Assembly (NCBI GenBank): GCA_019915015.1
Contig: JAHBBC010000014.1
Location: 124,001-188,000 of the forward strand
Source of the DNA: Auriscalpium vulgare
Lineage: Eukaryota; Basidiomycota; Agaricomycetes; Russulales; Auriscalpiaceae
Length of the DNA: 64,000 nucleotides
Reading direction: 5' to 3'
Shown: piece after piece, positions 14,553 to 27,311 of the stretch
Layout of the letters: each line of letters opens with the position of its first letter
Position numbering within the stretch: position 1 is the first letter of the stretch
Notes under the pieces: model-generated
The model's input: the letters and a program-made list of their open reading frames with translations, nothing else
Told to the model about the DNA's origin: nothing
Databases searched by the model: none
Position numbers and translations under genes: made by a program

Positions 14553-17500
14553 ATGGCATCCCGACACCGAGGACTCCGCATCCTGTCCTCCGAGGTCAGC
14601 ACAAGTGTTGACCACGACAATCTGATCGAGAACCTACCACCATCCGACATTCCTTCGCCCAACTCATCCTCGGGCAGCGAGCCACTGTACCAGCCCACAG
14701 CAGGTACACAGAACCCTCTGTACCTTCCTGCAATCAATATTCGCGGCCAGGCAAACCCTCTTGCAGCGCTTCTTGCTGGTGGTCGAGGATTTGCATCGGC
14801 GGATGCAACGCGCCGGCTTATCGAGGACACCTCTGAATCGGAAGGAGTCCCGTTGGCGCAGCAGCTCTTTGTGAGGCGGCCCGCAAGGGATCCCTTGTCG
14901 AGTCCCGAGAGACGTCCATTGCAGCGCCTGCACCGCAGGGGCCACCTACGAAGCTCATCAGCACCGGCAGCACCTACTTTCGAAGAACCTGCTGCTCCGT
15001 ACACACCTGATGTGCCGACCCCGGATGAAGTCCGCATGGTGAAGTCTACTGCACGAGCAGTCAAACGAGCTGCGACCATCCAGCGTCAGAAGGAAGACGC
15101 CGCTAACGAAGCGGCACGACTTGCCCTAGAAGAATCTGTCGCGAGGGAGGAAGACCGGAACGATTTCTTCGAGAACCTGCTAGCGCAGCTGTCTGCGAGG
15201 GGATATGTGCTTGTTGAGCTGCTAGAGTATGTGTTCAACCCTAAGAACCGACTCGCAGGTGAGTTGTAACAGCTACGAATTTCTGGCGCAACTTACAGGT
15301 ATAGCAGTTGATCACCGATGGCTTGGATTCTTCAAGAGAAAGCGACAGGTTGTTGAGATCCTCAACTACTGGACGACGTCGAGTTACCCAAAAACTTCCC
15401 GCGCAATAATATTTGACTGGGCAGTCTCTGTATCCAAGCGCTTGGTGCGTAGAGAGGCAGCCGAAATCACGCGGCGCGGGATTCTGCGTACAACAGGACG
15501 CGATGTGAACCGATCGTTCTTCATGGCGTACAGTCTGGCAGGACTCACCCGGAAACTGCGCACACTGGCGCCATCAATGTTTGAGATTGTTCGCGGGTTC
15601 TCCACAACAATCCGTCAGGCTCATGCTAAGAAGGGGCTGTCAGCGAGAGGCTGGCACCGGAAAGAACTGGTACGCACGATCACGGTGGAGCTGATTGAAT
15701 ATGTTCAGCTAACTCTACATAGGTTGAGGGCTCGGCAGTCATGGCCTTGTTGAAGGCGCGGAGCATGCAAAACAGCTATCCAGGTGTCGTCCATGGAACT
15801 TATCTTATGGCCACCGGTGCGCAGCGCCAGCACTTCAGCGTACTCGGAGCCATGGGAGTGTCTTCGGGGTACAATAGCATTATTGCACCAGGGAATCTTC
15901 GCAAACTGGGATTGACCGTAAGCATTTATCGCAACTCGAATGATGGATCATGGAACTTACCGGTACGACGCGTTGTCGACAGGTTCCACATACTGAGTCG
16001 GAGGCAGATAAAATAGTACGCCCAATGGCAGGGATTGAAAGCGTCATAGAAGCACCTGTAGAGCCGAACAGCACAGAGCGGACAAAGAAGCAGGCTCGGA
16101 CGTACCGCGCAGGTGCGCTGTGGGAGCTGTCACAGTCGTGTCGCATGGATGCTCGTCGCGTTGCTTCCGTCGGACTGTTCTTCACGGTGTACGACAACAT
16201 CAACCTGATGTTCCGTGTTGCTGAACAGATCCTCGGCAGGAAGAGTGAGCCTCGAAGCCGATACCAATGACCTGCACTTACACGTGTCATGTAGATGCGC
16301 AAGAGAATGGGACATGCGCTACAATCTTTCGGCTCTTCGAGGCTGCGCTTGACAAAATGCTCACCGCAAAGATCGATAAGTGCATCATGAGCGCGCCACC
16401 ACTCTCAATTGAAGATTTGGAACTCACCGACGCCGAGTCAACTCTCCTTGACCAATGCATGATTCACACCATCCTCCGCATCATTGTCTTGCATGGTGGT
16501 GACGGTTTCAAGAAGTGGGAAAAGGAACTAAGTGCCAGTCAGCCAGCATCGGCGGACAAGATACCGATCCATACCACGGACATCTATCCCTTGCCAGCGA
16601 TGGAGATTGAAGAGGCGTCGATTGTGGGCAACATCGAAGTGTTGGAGGCCATCTACTCTGAGCTCGAGTTGAGCATGAAGAGCGGGGACTTTGTGAAGTA
16701 CGCGAAGATTGTCGCAGGCGATCAACTCACGATAGCGCGTCAACGAGCTATCCTAATGATTCGCCTGGGACACGAAGACGGGACGGAGTCATGGAAGCAT
16801 GTCGTTCTTATGCCTGGTCTGTTCCACGCGAAGATTGCGGACTGTCAAGGAGTCTTGGAACTTCACTTCGGGAAGCCGAACGCCGGTACACGTAGCCCTG
16901 GCGGCCTTGCATTCCATAACACTGTTCTGGATCGCCTACCCATTGTCCTCACGTCGCTCCCCAACTTCCGAACATGCCGCGACCTTGTCATGGTATCGCT
17001 GTATGGGCGCATTTTACACTGCTTGCTCCTGGTATCCAACAAGGAGTCACTCGCTGAATATTCTGACTCAACCGAATCGTGGACACTCCTCGTCCACCAT
17101 GCACGGTCAATATATCGCACGTACACTGACGCGGACTTCGTACAAGAGCTACGTGAGCGGCGGATCCCGGAGGAACGTCGTCGAGAGTCTGCAGCCGCAG
17201 CAGAGGCTAAGGCGGCGAAGAGTCGGAAAAGTAAAGTAAGACCCGGCGCAACTGAAACAACCGCCACCCCGCTTGCAGCACCCGATAAGCAGGCAGATGC
17301 TGCAGCTGCACCAGCCGGGCACGTTCAGGCTGGTGACATGGTCTACGAGAACGCCGTACTATTCAATCGGGACGCGCTGCTCTCGAGAATGTTCGCGGAC
17401 ACCATCAAGGCTGGTGATTCGGGCCCGGTAATCATTGTACTGAAGCTATGGGCGTTCGCGTTTCGAGGTAACGGACGCTCGAAATACGCGCACGAGATGC

Positions 17501-18561
17501 TACACATTATCCATAACTTGGTCAATGTATGGCCCGACGAATTTCGGTATGCTGTCGCACATACCTCACATGAATCTTCTCCTGATGCCAATTGTGCTTG
17601 CCCAGCGATATTGTGATCAAGAACTGGTTGATCAATCCAACAGGGAAGGAAAACGCGTGGGTCGAGGTTGATCTAGCGCAAGAACATCTCAACTTCTGGA
17701 TAAAGGTACGTGAATTTGCTTACAGGGGAGACGGCGGTGACCAACCGAGACGTCCAGCGTGTGTACAAGGCCGACGGCGATGCACATTCATGGGACTGGC
17801 TTGCCATGGTGGCCCCTTGCATCGATGTTTTGCGACACCTGGCTGCCTCTATCAACGCAGAGATTGGCGCACACCAAGGGACTCACCATACACACCCGGA
17901 CTTGAAGAAAGACATAGCTGCAATCATGCAAAGCTTGAAGGAGCATGAAGTCTACGTTGTCAAAGAGGGACGCGTCTTCGATGCCGACGAGAAACCCGCC
18001 GTCGACGCCCTTTCCATGGGCCATGCAGCACTTGTACACGGGTCGGGCACCAACCCTCTTGCGGAGTTCAATGCACAGCTTGAACGAGCGCGTGCGCGCC
18101 GCCAGCTGAAGCCTGTGTCGGAGCTCCTCGAGGCCTTGGATCCTGAATCAGAGATGGGCAAGTGGCTGCTTGGAGAGCCGGATGACATACCGGCATCGTC
18201 CCTTGCGCCAGTGCCTACCACATCGTCCCCTTCACCCGGTGCACCTCACGGCGATATACCTCCGAACGCGGCCGACCTTCCTTTCGTGCGCGACCATGAT
18301 GTTGACGTTGGGGATTGGGAAGATGTCGTCAGCAACCCAGGCTCCGACTCGAGCACTCAAACCTCGGACACTGATAGCAGCAGCCATACCAACACAAATG
18401 GCCTCCGTCTTGAGGGAGAGAATGATGTTGCACTTGACATGGACACTTTCCGTCTCGATTCAGACGACGCAGATGAGTGGCAGTCAACGGACTCCGAGGG
18501 TGATGATGGTGTTGCAGGTCTAGATGTCAATACAGATGTAGATAGTGAAGAAGGGGGTTAG
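14553..18561 (+). CDS. Large DUF6589-like protein, candidate transposase of the element
   Basis: Spliced protein of about 1,200 residues with no stop or frame break that I can find. The start at 14553 gives MASRHRGLRILSSE. A Ser/Pro-rich N-terminus and an Ala/Glu-rich helix (about 15030-15160) are followed by conserved-looking blocks: WLGFFKRKRQVVEILNYW, TGAQRQHFSVLGAMGVSSGY, NINLMFRVAEQILGRK, KIVAGDQLTIARQRAI (about 16700-16750), LMPGLFHAKIADCQGVLELHF (about 16810-16870), GGLAFHNTVLDRLP, and NGRSKYAHEMLHIIHNLVNVWP (about 17470-17535). This matches my memory of the Agaricomycete DUF6589 family, whose biochemistry I do not know. The acidic Asp/Ser-rich tail ends at 18561. The acidic residues in GDQLT and KYAHE could belong to a DDE-type active site; that is speculation. 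It is divergent from, and shares TIRs with, the RecQ gene. Confidence 0.8.
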
Positions 18562-18626
18562 AAAAGAGAGATAATCAGTCATATGGTTCCAAAGACTTCC
18601 CTATGTGAGCAAGGAGCACCGTGCGG

Positions 18627-18982
18627 GTGTTGGGAACGAGGGAGAGGGTCGTCGAGCGCGGGCGCCAGTTGCGCGACGGCGAAGTGGAAACTCCCACGCG
18701 AAGCCTGCTGGCGCTTGCTCGAAGTCGGGCGCCCTCACTGTCAGAAATTTCCGAAAAACTTATATACTCAAAGTTGTAGAGACGGGCTAGAAAATGCGAT
18801 TCTATATACCAACTTAGAGACGATTTTTTCGACTTTCGAGGCTGGTGGAATGGCGGGGGGAAATCGCGTCCCGCCAAAAGCGCGACAGGTGGGCCCAGTC
18901 CGCTCGCAGGCTCGCGTCCTCTTTTGTCTTTTGTTAGGTAAGCATCGCCGGCGAGCGGACTGGAACGAGTCTAGGTATCTTC
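18627..18982 (-). repeat. Right terminal inverted repeat and right TSD
   Basis: The inverted copy of the left TIR runs from 18627 to 18973 (...CGAGTCTA), followed by the 9 bp TSD GGTATCTTC at 18974-18982. The inner border (GTGTTGGGAACGAG) matches the left TIR inner border exactly, and beyond it the sequences diverge at once. Confidence 0.9.
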
Positions 18983-19176
18983 GTCCAGGCTGATCTATAC
19001 TGTAGACCAATGGCAACACGACCGCGTGGAAAGTCTCGTTCTTCGGGCGTCTATGACAATCCTGCCGACGTTGTGAGGTTATCAGGCACGCCTTTTTTTA
19101 CTTTCTATCGGAACTAACTCAATTCTAATCACAATGCTTGATATAACTCCATTATCCACAAAGCTAATACTCAATA
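18983..19176. other. Short spacer between two transposons
   Basis: These 194 bp separate the RecQ/DUF6589 element from the Harbinger element. They should continue the pre-insertion locus that starts left of 11404. No gene is recognisable. Confidence 0.4.
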
Positions 19177-19374
19177 TAGGGGAGCTCAGAGTAGACCGTT
19201 TTCGTTTCCGTTTCGTTTTCAAACGCTTTCGTTTTCGATTCGGCCCGCGGCATAAGTGACCCGATGTGTGACAATCGTGTGACTTTAGGTGACGCTCGCG
19301 TTGTGCGGCGTCTTCGTGTCTCACACACTCATTCCCTCGCGATACCTCCTTAATCTACACTCTCCTACTCTCTA

Positions 19375-20969
19375 ATGCCCCGGAAACGCGGCCGCTCGGA
19401 CTCCGACCAGCCTGAGACAGCTCCGGGCAAGAAATCCCGTGAGGAGAACATCAGCTGGGCACAAATAAGAAGCCAAATGAGCTGCTCCTGCAGCTCATCA
19501 CGGAGCTCGAACAGCCGCAAAATCGCAAGGTTATGTTTGGTAACAAGCGTGGTGAGGTATGCAGGTGGCCCACGCATCATCTGGGCTTTGTTACTGACAT
19601 CTTTCCAGAAGAAAAGCGGAGAAAGTAAGGTCGCAGCGGGTCAGCGGCTTGCTCGCATCCTCTGGAAGGATGCTCCGGACTCGGATTTCGTCAGTCTGGG
19701 AGCAAAGGTGCTCGGGAAAATAAATCAGTATGTCCATACCCTTATTGGATGCCTCATACGTGCTCACAGGCTTGTGTAGGCTACGCATCACCTATCACTC
19801 CAAGGTTCGGCGCATTAAGTGCACGGGTGGAGGTGTCCTCACTGGGAATGAGGCCATCGTCGACACAGGTGATGCCGACGATGGTCCAGATGAGTATTTG
19901 GTCTGCTACATAGGGCCAGATGGCCCATCCGAGGATACCGATGCACGCCACAAGAATATCTGGCGTAAGTTCATTTTGTGATCTCCGATGAGCACGCTGG
20001 AGGCTAACACATCCTGTGCAGAGGAGATCGAGGCCGAGTTCGCTGTCTTCCCCCGAATTCACGCGATCCTTGCCACCCGCCCAATGAAAACCCGATCATC
20101 ATCACGACTGGGGTTGGTCCGGACGGTCACCGCACAGTGCACTATCAGCCTCCCGACGACGCGCCACCTGTGCGGCAACCGCGCGAAGAGGACATAGACC
20201 CCGTCCTACGCGTTCACGATGGCCCGGCGCCTCTCGCGCAAGACTCTTCTGCGACCGCACCCGGCCCGGGATCGCCACCGCAGACGCCACACACTCCCAA
20301 AGAGAACCGCGTGCCGCCCTCGTCGCAAGCAAGTGCGAAGAAGACTCCCGCACACCTGTCGGAAGAGAAGCTGGAGAGCTTGAAGGGTCGCTTCAAGCCC
20401 ACGTCACGCACCGGCATTCAAGACATACTGAAGGAGTCCATCGAGTAAGTAATACTAGTTGTTGGTAATGCACGTGGACTAATTCATGTGGCAGGCGTAG
20501 CTTTGCGGTGTCAAAGGAAGAGAACATCCGCAAAGCTGTCGACAGGCTGCGCGATGACATGAATAGTCTTCGCCAAGACGCTCGCGATCGCCACGACCGC
20601 CTCTTTCGTGAGCTGCAGATTGGCTTGTGGACGAACGATGAGTATCGCCGCAAGTCGGAAGCACTTGACGATGACCTTCAGCTGCAGCTTCAAGATCTCC
20701 GTGAAAATATATCGCGCCTTCAGAATCCTCCTCTGGTTGTCGCCGCCGCTACGCCCGCTCGTTCCATCTCACGCACGGGCTCTATGTCAACCGCTGCATC
20801 GACGCCTTCATCTCTGCCGCGCGCATCGACACCTCCGGATGATGAGCCCGAGAGCGAGATGACAAGCCAGAGAGAAAATAGTCCTCCCTGGGATGAGAGC
20901 CAGTTGGACAGAGATCTTGGACGAGGATCATCTGTGGTTCCAGACGAGTTGGAGCGAGGCTTAGTCTGA
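19375..20969 (+). CDS. Harbinger accessory (Myb/SANT-like) protein, frame-shifted
   Basis: Second protein of PIF/Harbinger elements, thought to help the transposase bind DNA and enter the nucleus. The start at 19375 gives MPRKRGRSDSDQPE. A Myb/SANT-like block (NKKPNELLLQLITELEQ, RKVMFGNKR, about 19465-19550) is followed by SKVAAGQRLARILWKDAPDSD, a Pro-rich middle and a coiled-coil-like C-terminus (about 20510-20710) ending SVVPDELERGLV. Three or four introns are needed. Two extra frame changes are not explained by introns. One is at about 19462, before NKKPNE. The other is at the CCC run 20080-20082, where one added C gives ATRPNENPIIITTG. Either the copy is slightly decayed or the consensus has indels. 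Confidence 0.7.
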
Positions 20970-21183
20970 TCATTTTGCTTTTGTCCTTTCTAACTGCAGC
21001 CTCTCATTAATGCTACACAGTCCTTTCTTCTTTCTGATTATATCTCTCTTACTCTTTACAATCTCAGATTTAATCTTGTTCATTTATACAAGTCCTGCTC
21101 GTTGAGCGGCTACTATTTCTGCCACAAGGCCACGTCTCCTAGCCTCGCAATCATCATCCTCTGTGATATCATCATCTATAGGA

Positions 21184-22405
21184 TCATCTGGCTCCCCCTA
21201 TCGTCTCTTCCTGAGCACGTGAGTGCCAAGTCGCAAAGCTTGTCCCACTCGCCCATCCTTCGATGTCGAGCACTGCGTTGTGCAAGATGATGCAACATGA
21301 AATCCACCGACACGCTCGTATATGGTCCCGATTGTAACGGATATTGAGCCGTAAGCCACGAAGGGATTGCCATCGGCCCTTGAGTGCACCCATGGTGTGT
21401 TCAGAGCGAACGCGTAGGCGAGCTACGTGTTTGTCGAATAAGGCATTTGAGCGGTCTAACGACGCTGGTTTCTTGTGAACTGGGATGGTCCGCGAGCTGA
21501 CAGGGTACGCAGAGTCACCCCATGCAAACTCGTCACCTCTGAAGAACCAGTCGGTATGCTTGACAGCTGCAGTATGCTCAAATGCAGATGCATCATGAGC
21601 AGAACCGGTCATGCCAAGCGAATAGTCAACGATTCGTAGATTCGACGGTGTATTGCCAATCTGTGTACAGATATGTCAGTCAGGAGCTATTAGAAGATAT
21701 CCAGCATACCTGGACGTTGAACCCATAGTTGCACTTCCTTGTGTAGTACGCGTCACCGTCGAGGCCGGGGCGACTGTACAGGACAACAATTGTCCCGTCG
21801 TACATCACCCATCCCTCCCTCCAGGTGGATCCCGTGAAACCAAGCTGCTCATCAATCCACCTTTTCTCGACCTCTTTCTCCTCCTCTGTTAGCGGCCGTA
21901 CAAACATCCCATGCAAGGACATCAGCGCCTCCTGACATCTCTCCGTGTATAGCTCCACAGCGCCCTCTGAACAGCCCGCTGCACGGCTGATATCCTCGAG
22001 AGATGCGCCATTGCCATAGCGACCCATACGGTACAGGGTCACCGCTAATTGCGTTCGGATATCCTCCTGCGGGGTGTTCGAGTTGTTCTGGAATACGGGA
22101 TGACCCTCGATGAGGCCAAGGATAGTGTCGAAGACGTGGGGAGAGACACGGAGCATGTTGATAAAGCGGTGGTGATGGGCAGGATCCTGTGCATACTCCC
22201 ATGCAAGCTGGAGATTGCCGGCTTTAACGACGGGAGGACGGGGGTTGATGTAGCGGGAGGATAGGATGGTGTGAAGGATTGAGCTATCGCGTTGGAGCTG
22301 CTCCATCATAGCTGTGGCTGAAGATGGAGGCATGAGTGCCATCTGGATAGCCATATATGTGATGTATGCGTCGATAATCTCATCGTGGTAGGTAGCACGG
22401 GCCAT
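21184..22405 (-). CDS. PIF/Harbinger transposase (DDE_Tnp_4)
   Basis: RNase H-fold transposase of about 390 residues. The start at 22405 gives MARATYHDEIIDAY. A helix-turn-helix-like N-terminal part (LAVTLYRMGRYGNGASLEDIS, SEGAVELYTERC, about 22055-21930) precedes the catalytic core: YDGTIVVL (first Asp, about 21800), KCNYGFNVQ, a ~48 bp intron at about 21710-21665, then GMTGSAHDASAF (second Asp), GDSAYP and RSEHTMGALKGRW (Glu). All three acidic positions are present and the frame is intact, so this copy may be active. The stop is at 21184-21186. Confidence 0.9.
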
Positions 22406-22559
22406 GGCTGGTGGAAGAGCTCGAAAGCAATGGCGGCGGTGTCGCGCAGCGGCGTAGATTGAGTGACATTATGTAATATCACGCCGGGGCGCCGAATCGA
22501 AAACGAAAGGCGTTTGAAAACGAAACGGAAACGAAAACGGTCTACTCTGAGCTCCCCTA

Positions 22560-23170
22560 TTGCTGAGGTGCGTGAATGTGAGATTTTTGGCTCCCACTGG
22601 ATGGTTGTGCTCCCTCTGATAGCGGCCGCAAATCACGCCAGTGTGAGGATATGTCTTGATGATCAGCGTGCAGCTGCATCCCGTGCGCTTGCTGTCCTGT
22701 TTGCGCTCTCGATCGGGGAACTTCTTGACATAGCGAGATTTGCCGCTGGTCCCTTGCCGTGAACAGATGAAGGTTACCTTCTCGAGCCAGAGCGTGCCGT
22801 CACCTTGTTGGGTCTTGACCTTCCGCAGCTCGATGACCTGAGCACGCTCCTCATCCTGCCGCCACTGATCAAACTCGTCCATTGAAGACCACTGCTCCAT
22901 GTATCCGCCCTTGGGACCCGTGTCGTAGATGTAACTGCCCTGCTTCTTCGACGTGGCTGGGTCGACGGGAGCGCGCGGTCCAGTGCTTCCCGAGGCGGGA
23001 CCCCGAGAACTACTCGGCGCCAATGACGTGATTGATGCGTGTTCGTCGTGAGAGCCATCAAGAGTGAATGTAGAGAACATCGGGGGCGGGAGCAGCAACG
23101 GCGAGGAAGTACTGGGAAGAGGTTCAGATGAACTGTGGCCTGCTTGCACTGTCTGAACAGTTCCGGCCAC
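22560..23170 (-). pseudogene. Truncated MULE/FAR1-like transposase gene
   Basis: The minus strand encodes a Ser/Pro-rich stretch, then YMEQWSSMDEFDQWRQDEE, WLEKVTFICSRQGTSGKSRY, and a Cys/His zinc-binding block of FAR1/FLYWCH kind (TGCSCTLIIKTYPHTGVICG, REHNHPVG). This is the N-terminal part of the transposases I recall from polypore MULE-like elements. The coding sense stops at THLS, exactly at the Harbinger end (22559); the catalytic part is not seen on the other side of the Harbinger element. No ATG opens the frame near 23170, so the start may lie in an upstream exon or be lost. Confidence 0.65.
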
Positions 23171-23467
23171 ACGAGAATATCATTGATTTATTATATTTTA
23201 TTATTAAGGACCGGCCGCCGGCGGCGCGGCGGAGGTTATGTAAGTACCTGCCTTTTTGGGTGCAGGTTGACCCGCGAAAAGACAATAGCTCATAGTACCG
23301 TACTTGATCAACTTCCAGCCCCGGCGGCAAACTCCGGCGCGCTGCCGCCTCTCGCTCGCTCGATGAATCGCACATAACTTGTCATTCTCTTCATCGTGTA
23401 CGAGGCTACATGATTATATCGAACTGGGTGCCCCAGTAAACCGACCAGTGAAATGTAATGTGAAAAC
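23171..23467. other. Spacer between the MULE remnant and MnP A
   Basis: Contains a GC-rich patch (about 23210-23235) and the 3' flank of the peroxidase gene. An 83-codon frame (23124-23375, -) might be an upstream exon of the MULE remnant, but I cannot support it. Confidence 0.3.
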
Positions 23468-25052
<1,585 letters not shown>

Positions 25053-25123
25053 CGCTAGAGCTGCTGAAGGCGGGGGAGTAGAGCACTTGAGTGTCCTGAG
25101 GTTCGAGAGGCGACAGTGATCGT

Positions 25124-25131
25124 CTTTTATA
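25124..25131 (-). promoter_or_regulatory. TATA box of MnP A
   Basis: TATAAAAG on the minus strand, about 72 bp before the ATG. The same octamer sits at nearly the same distance from the ATG of MnP B. Confidence 0.65.
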
Positions 25132-25572
25132 CGCAAAAGCCGGTACCTCCATTGTCTCATGGCCTCCCGGCCATCCAGCAGTGTGAACGCTGCGAGACGG
25201 GTCTGCCATGCAAGACCAATACCGAACTGCTACCGAGCTCGTCTGGGACCCTCGTGCATCGTTGAGAGTACCCGCTTGACCGACGGCGCACCAATGCCAA
25301 GCGGCGCATTGTTGAGAGAACAACAGAAGGTTCCGCCGTTGGGGATTGGACGCATGCCGGCACACCGAAAGACGGGGAGGACGCTGCTCGGTGCGCGGAC
25401 AAACCTACGACTGTACCGCAGTGTTGGTATCGGCGCGCGAGCGCGAAAATGACGGTTCCATACTGTGCATCACGTGTTGGCCCGGAGCATGAAATGGAAT
25501 CGATTCGTGCGGCTTGAAGGGCTCATTTTCGCCACGGTGAACTTCTTGAATTCAAAATAGATTATTGACGAT

Positions 25573-26200
25573 ATCCACGAGACTTCGTGGCGCGCAATTT
25601 AGTGCTGGACGGGTGTCAAAAGATAGTGACACTCACAAGGCATACAAACAACAAGTTGTGAGCGGGCTCGGCGCAGTGGTCCGAGTCATAGTAACAGGGT
25701 ACACAAATCCAGGCATACGCCAGCATACGGACGTCGACTTATACCGGAGGCGTCAGAAGAGCTGGAGAGTCAGGACTGTCTCACCAGCCGGATACCGACG
25801 CGATGCGTCGTTCCATCCCTTCCCACATCCATCCAGACCCGTCCAGCCGACTGCTCCCAGGCTTCTCCCCTCCTGTGCACCCTCGACCAGAAGCATGCCC
25901 GGCATGGACAGCGCATTCTTCGCCTGGAGACAGCCTCCAGAGAGGTCCCTGGCCCGGACTGGACGTGGAAAGCGCTAGATGGGGTCCGTTTGCGCTGCCC
26001 ACGCTGCCCGGGTAGCTCCACCGTCGCAAGAGGCGCGCAGCGACCGCAGTCGATGCCGAATCGAACAATTGACTAGCCACCGGGGAGCTAGCCATCGAAA
26101 GGAGGGAAAGTCCATCATCCTGAAGTGAGTTCCTCGAGGGCCGAGGCCAATGGCGGCCTGCGCGATTGAATAGAGGCACGTCCTAATTCAATGCATTCAG
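25573..26200 (+). repeat. Dispersed repeat, copy L (inverted partner at 46.0-46.6 kb)
   Basis: About 630 bp that matches the reverse complement of 45996-46643 with many substitutions and small indels. Shared landmarks include CCACGAGACTTCGTGGCGCG (itself partly palindromic) and GCAGTGGTCCGAGTCATAGT. It lies about 0.5 kb upstream of MnP A. Frames in both copies share peptide stretches such as CFWSRVHRRGEAWEQSA against CFWLRLRRRGEAWEQSA. No named domain is recognised and no intact gene is claimed. Confidence 0.75.
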
Positions 26201-27311
26201 AGCGAACTAGCGGGAGCGATGGAAGGATGCACTGCACAGGAAGACGGCGCAGAAAGTATTGATGAGGAGTGCGAGACGGAGGCACGAGCAAAGACTCAGA
26301 CTCAGAGGCAGGGCGGGGCCGCGTCATAAACGGCCCGTGGCTCCCGGCAACTCGGAGCCCTTTCCTCAGTCAGTCTCGGCGAGTCTCGTTCCTCTCTTCG
26401 CACTTCGCACTTCAAGCTTCAACTCGACGCTTCAACTTCATGATTCAAGGCTATAGAGAACACGACACATACAGTTCGAGATATAGATGGGATTTGGAAG
26501 TGTCTGGGCCAAAGCGGCGTGGCGGCCTTCGAGTGGGTGACTGCCATCCCATTTCCTTCGTCGTCGCGCTTTCCTGCTCCTCACCACCGCCCGGCTTGTT
26601 CCTGCACCTGCCCGCTCGCTCACTCTTTTGCTCGCGGACGGCAGCAGCCCGTCCTTCGCATGGCGACAAATCCTCTTAGATCTACTTCGCCTGACGACGT
26701 GTGCTCAGACTCTGCGTCACACGCAAACCCAATGAAAGAGTCGGACGAGGACCTGGACGTGCTCTTTGTGCCAACACGGCCGTCACGACTTCACGCCGTG
26801 CTCGTGCGACGCAGAAGGCACGTTTCTGGACGTTGTATCCCACCATGAAATTGATGCTGTGACGTGCAATTTTCGCCTGCGAACGACCGCCTTCCGACGA
26901 CGTGCAGGTCTCGGTGGCGCCCTCAAAGCCTGCACTCCCACGATTTCATTGCACGCCGGGCTAACGAAGGAATGCACAGAGACTAGGTGCGCTACGTGTT
27001 GTCTTACTTTCCCGGATCGACGTAGGAATTATGTTTGTTTTTCAGCAATTTCACTCTGTCCGCCACGTTTATCTACTAGGTGCGTTGTCCCGTTGATTGG
27101 CCATGTGCATGAGCGCCAGTTCCGACACGTCTCAAAGACAAGCGGCCATTCAAGACGACGTTCACGCTACGCATCCTGTAACCACGACTGACTTTCCTCG
27201 CACGTTGGCATTGTGGCCCAGCTGCGCTTATACTGGGCCACCACCGTGCGGTATAAGTATATAAATGCGCGGGTTCTGCACAGTTTCCCCACTGATTGCT
27301 ACTACGCCAGC
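26201..27311. other. Gene-poor stretch, 1.1 kb
   Basis: No recognised gene. An ATG at 26660 opens a short acidic frame (MATNPLRSTSPDDVCSDSAS, then KESDEDLDVLF) that could be a first exon, but I cannot find convincing further exons. The right end holds the promoter of the small Cys-rich gene. Confidence 0.3.
27258..27265 (+). promoter_or_regulatory. TATA box of the small Cys-rich gene
   Basis: TATATAAA, with another TATAA six bases before it, about 47 bp upstream of the ATG at 27312. Confidence 0.5.

Larger units (their letters stand above)
11413..18973. mobile_element. 7.6 kb TIR element carrying a RecQ helicase and a DUF6589-like protein
   Basis: The interval is bounded by inverted repeats of about 347 bp that match almost base for base. 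It is flanked by a perfect 9 bp direct repeat GGTATCTTC (11404-11412 and 18974-18982), as expected of a target-site duplication. Inside are two long divergently transcribed genes: a RecQ-family helicase (-) and a large protein of the DUF6589 kind (+). Long TIRs and a 9 bp TSD recall Mutator-like elements, but neither protein shows a MULE transposase signature that I recognise. It lies in the 3' flank of the bZIP gene. TIR identity argues for a recent insertion. I know of no published description of this exact architecture, and I cannot search for one. Confidence 0.85.
19177..22559. mobile_element. PIF/Harbinger DNA transposon, 3.4 kb, two genes
   Basis: Terminal inverted repeats of about 67 bp (19177-19243 and 22492-22559) begin TAGGGGAGCTCAGAGTAGAC and continue with repeated TTTCG motifs; they differ by one base. 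Flanking bases allow a 2-3 bp TA/TAT duplication, in line with the short TSDs of this superfamily. Inside, convergent genes encode a DDE_Tnp_4-type transposase (-) and a Myb-like accessory protein (+), the usual Harbinger pair. The right end abuts a truncated MULE/FAR1-like gene at the point where that protein breaks off, so the element probably inserted into it. Confidence 0.88.
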
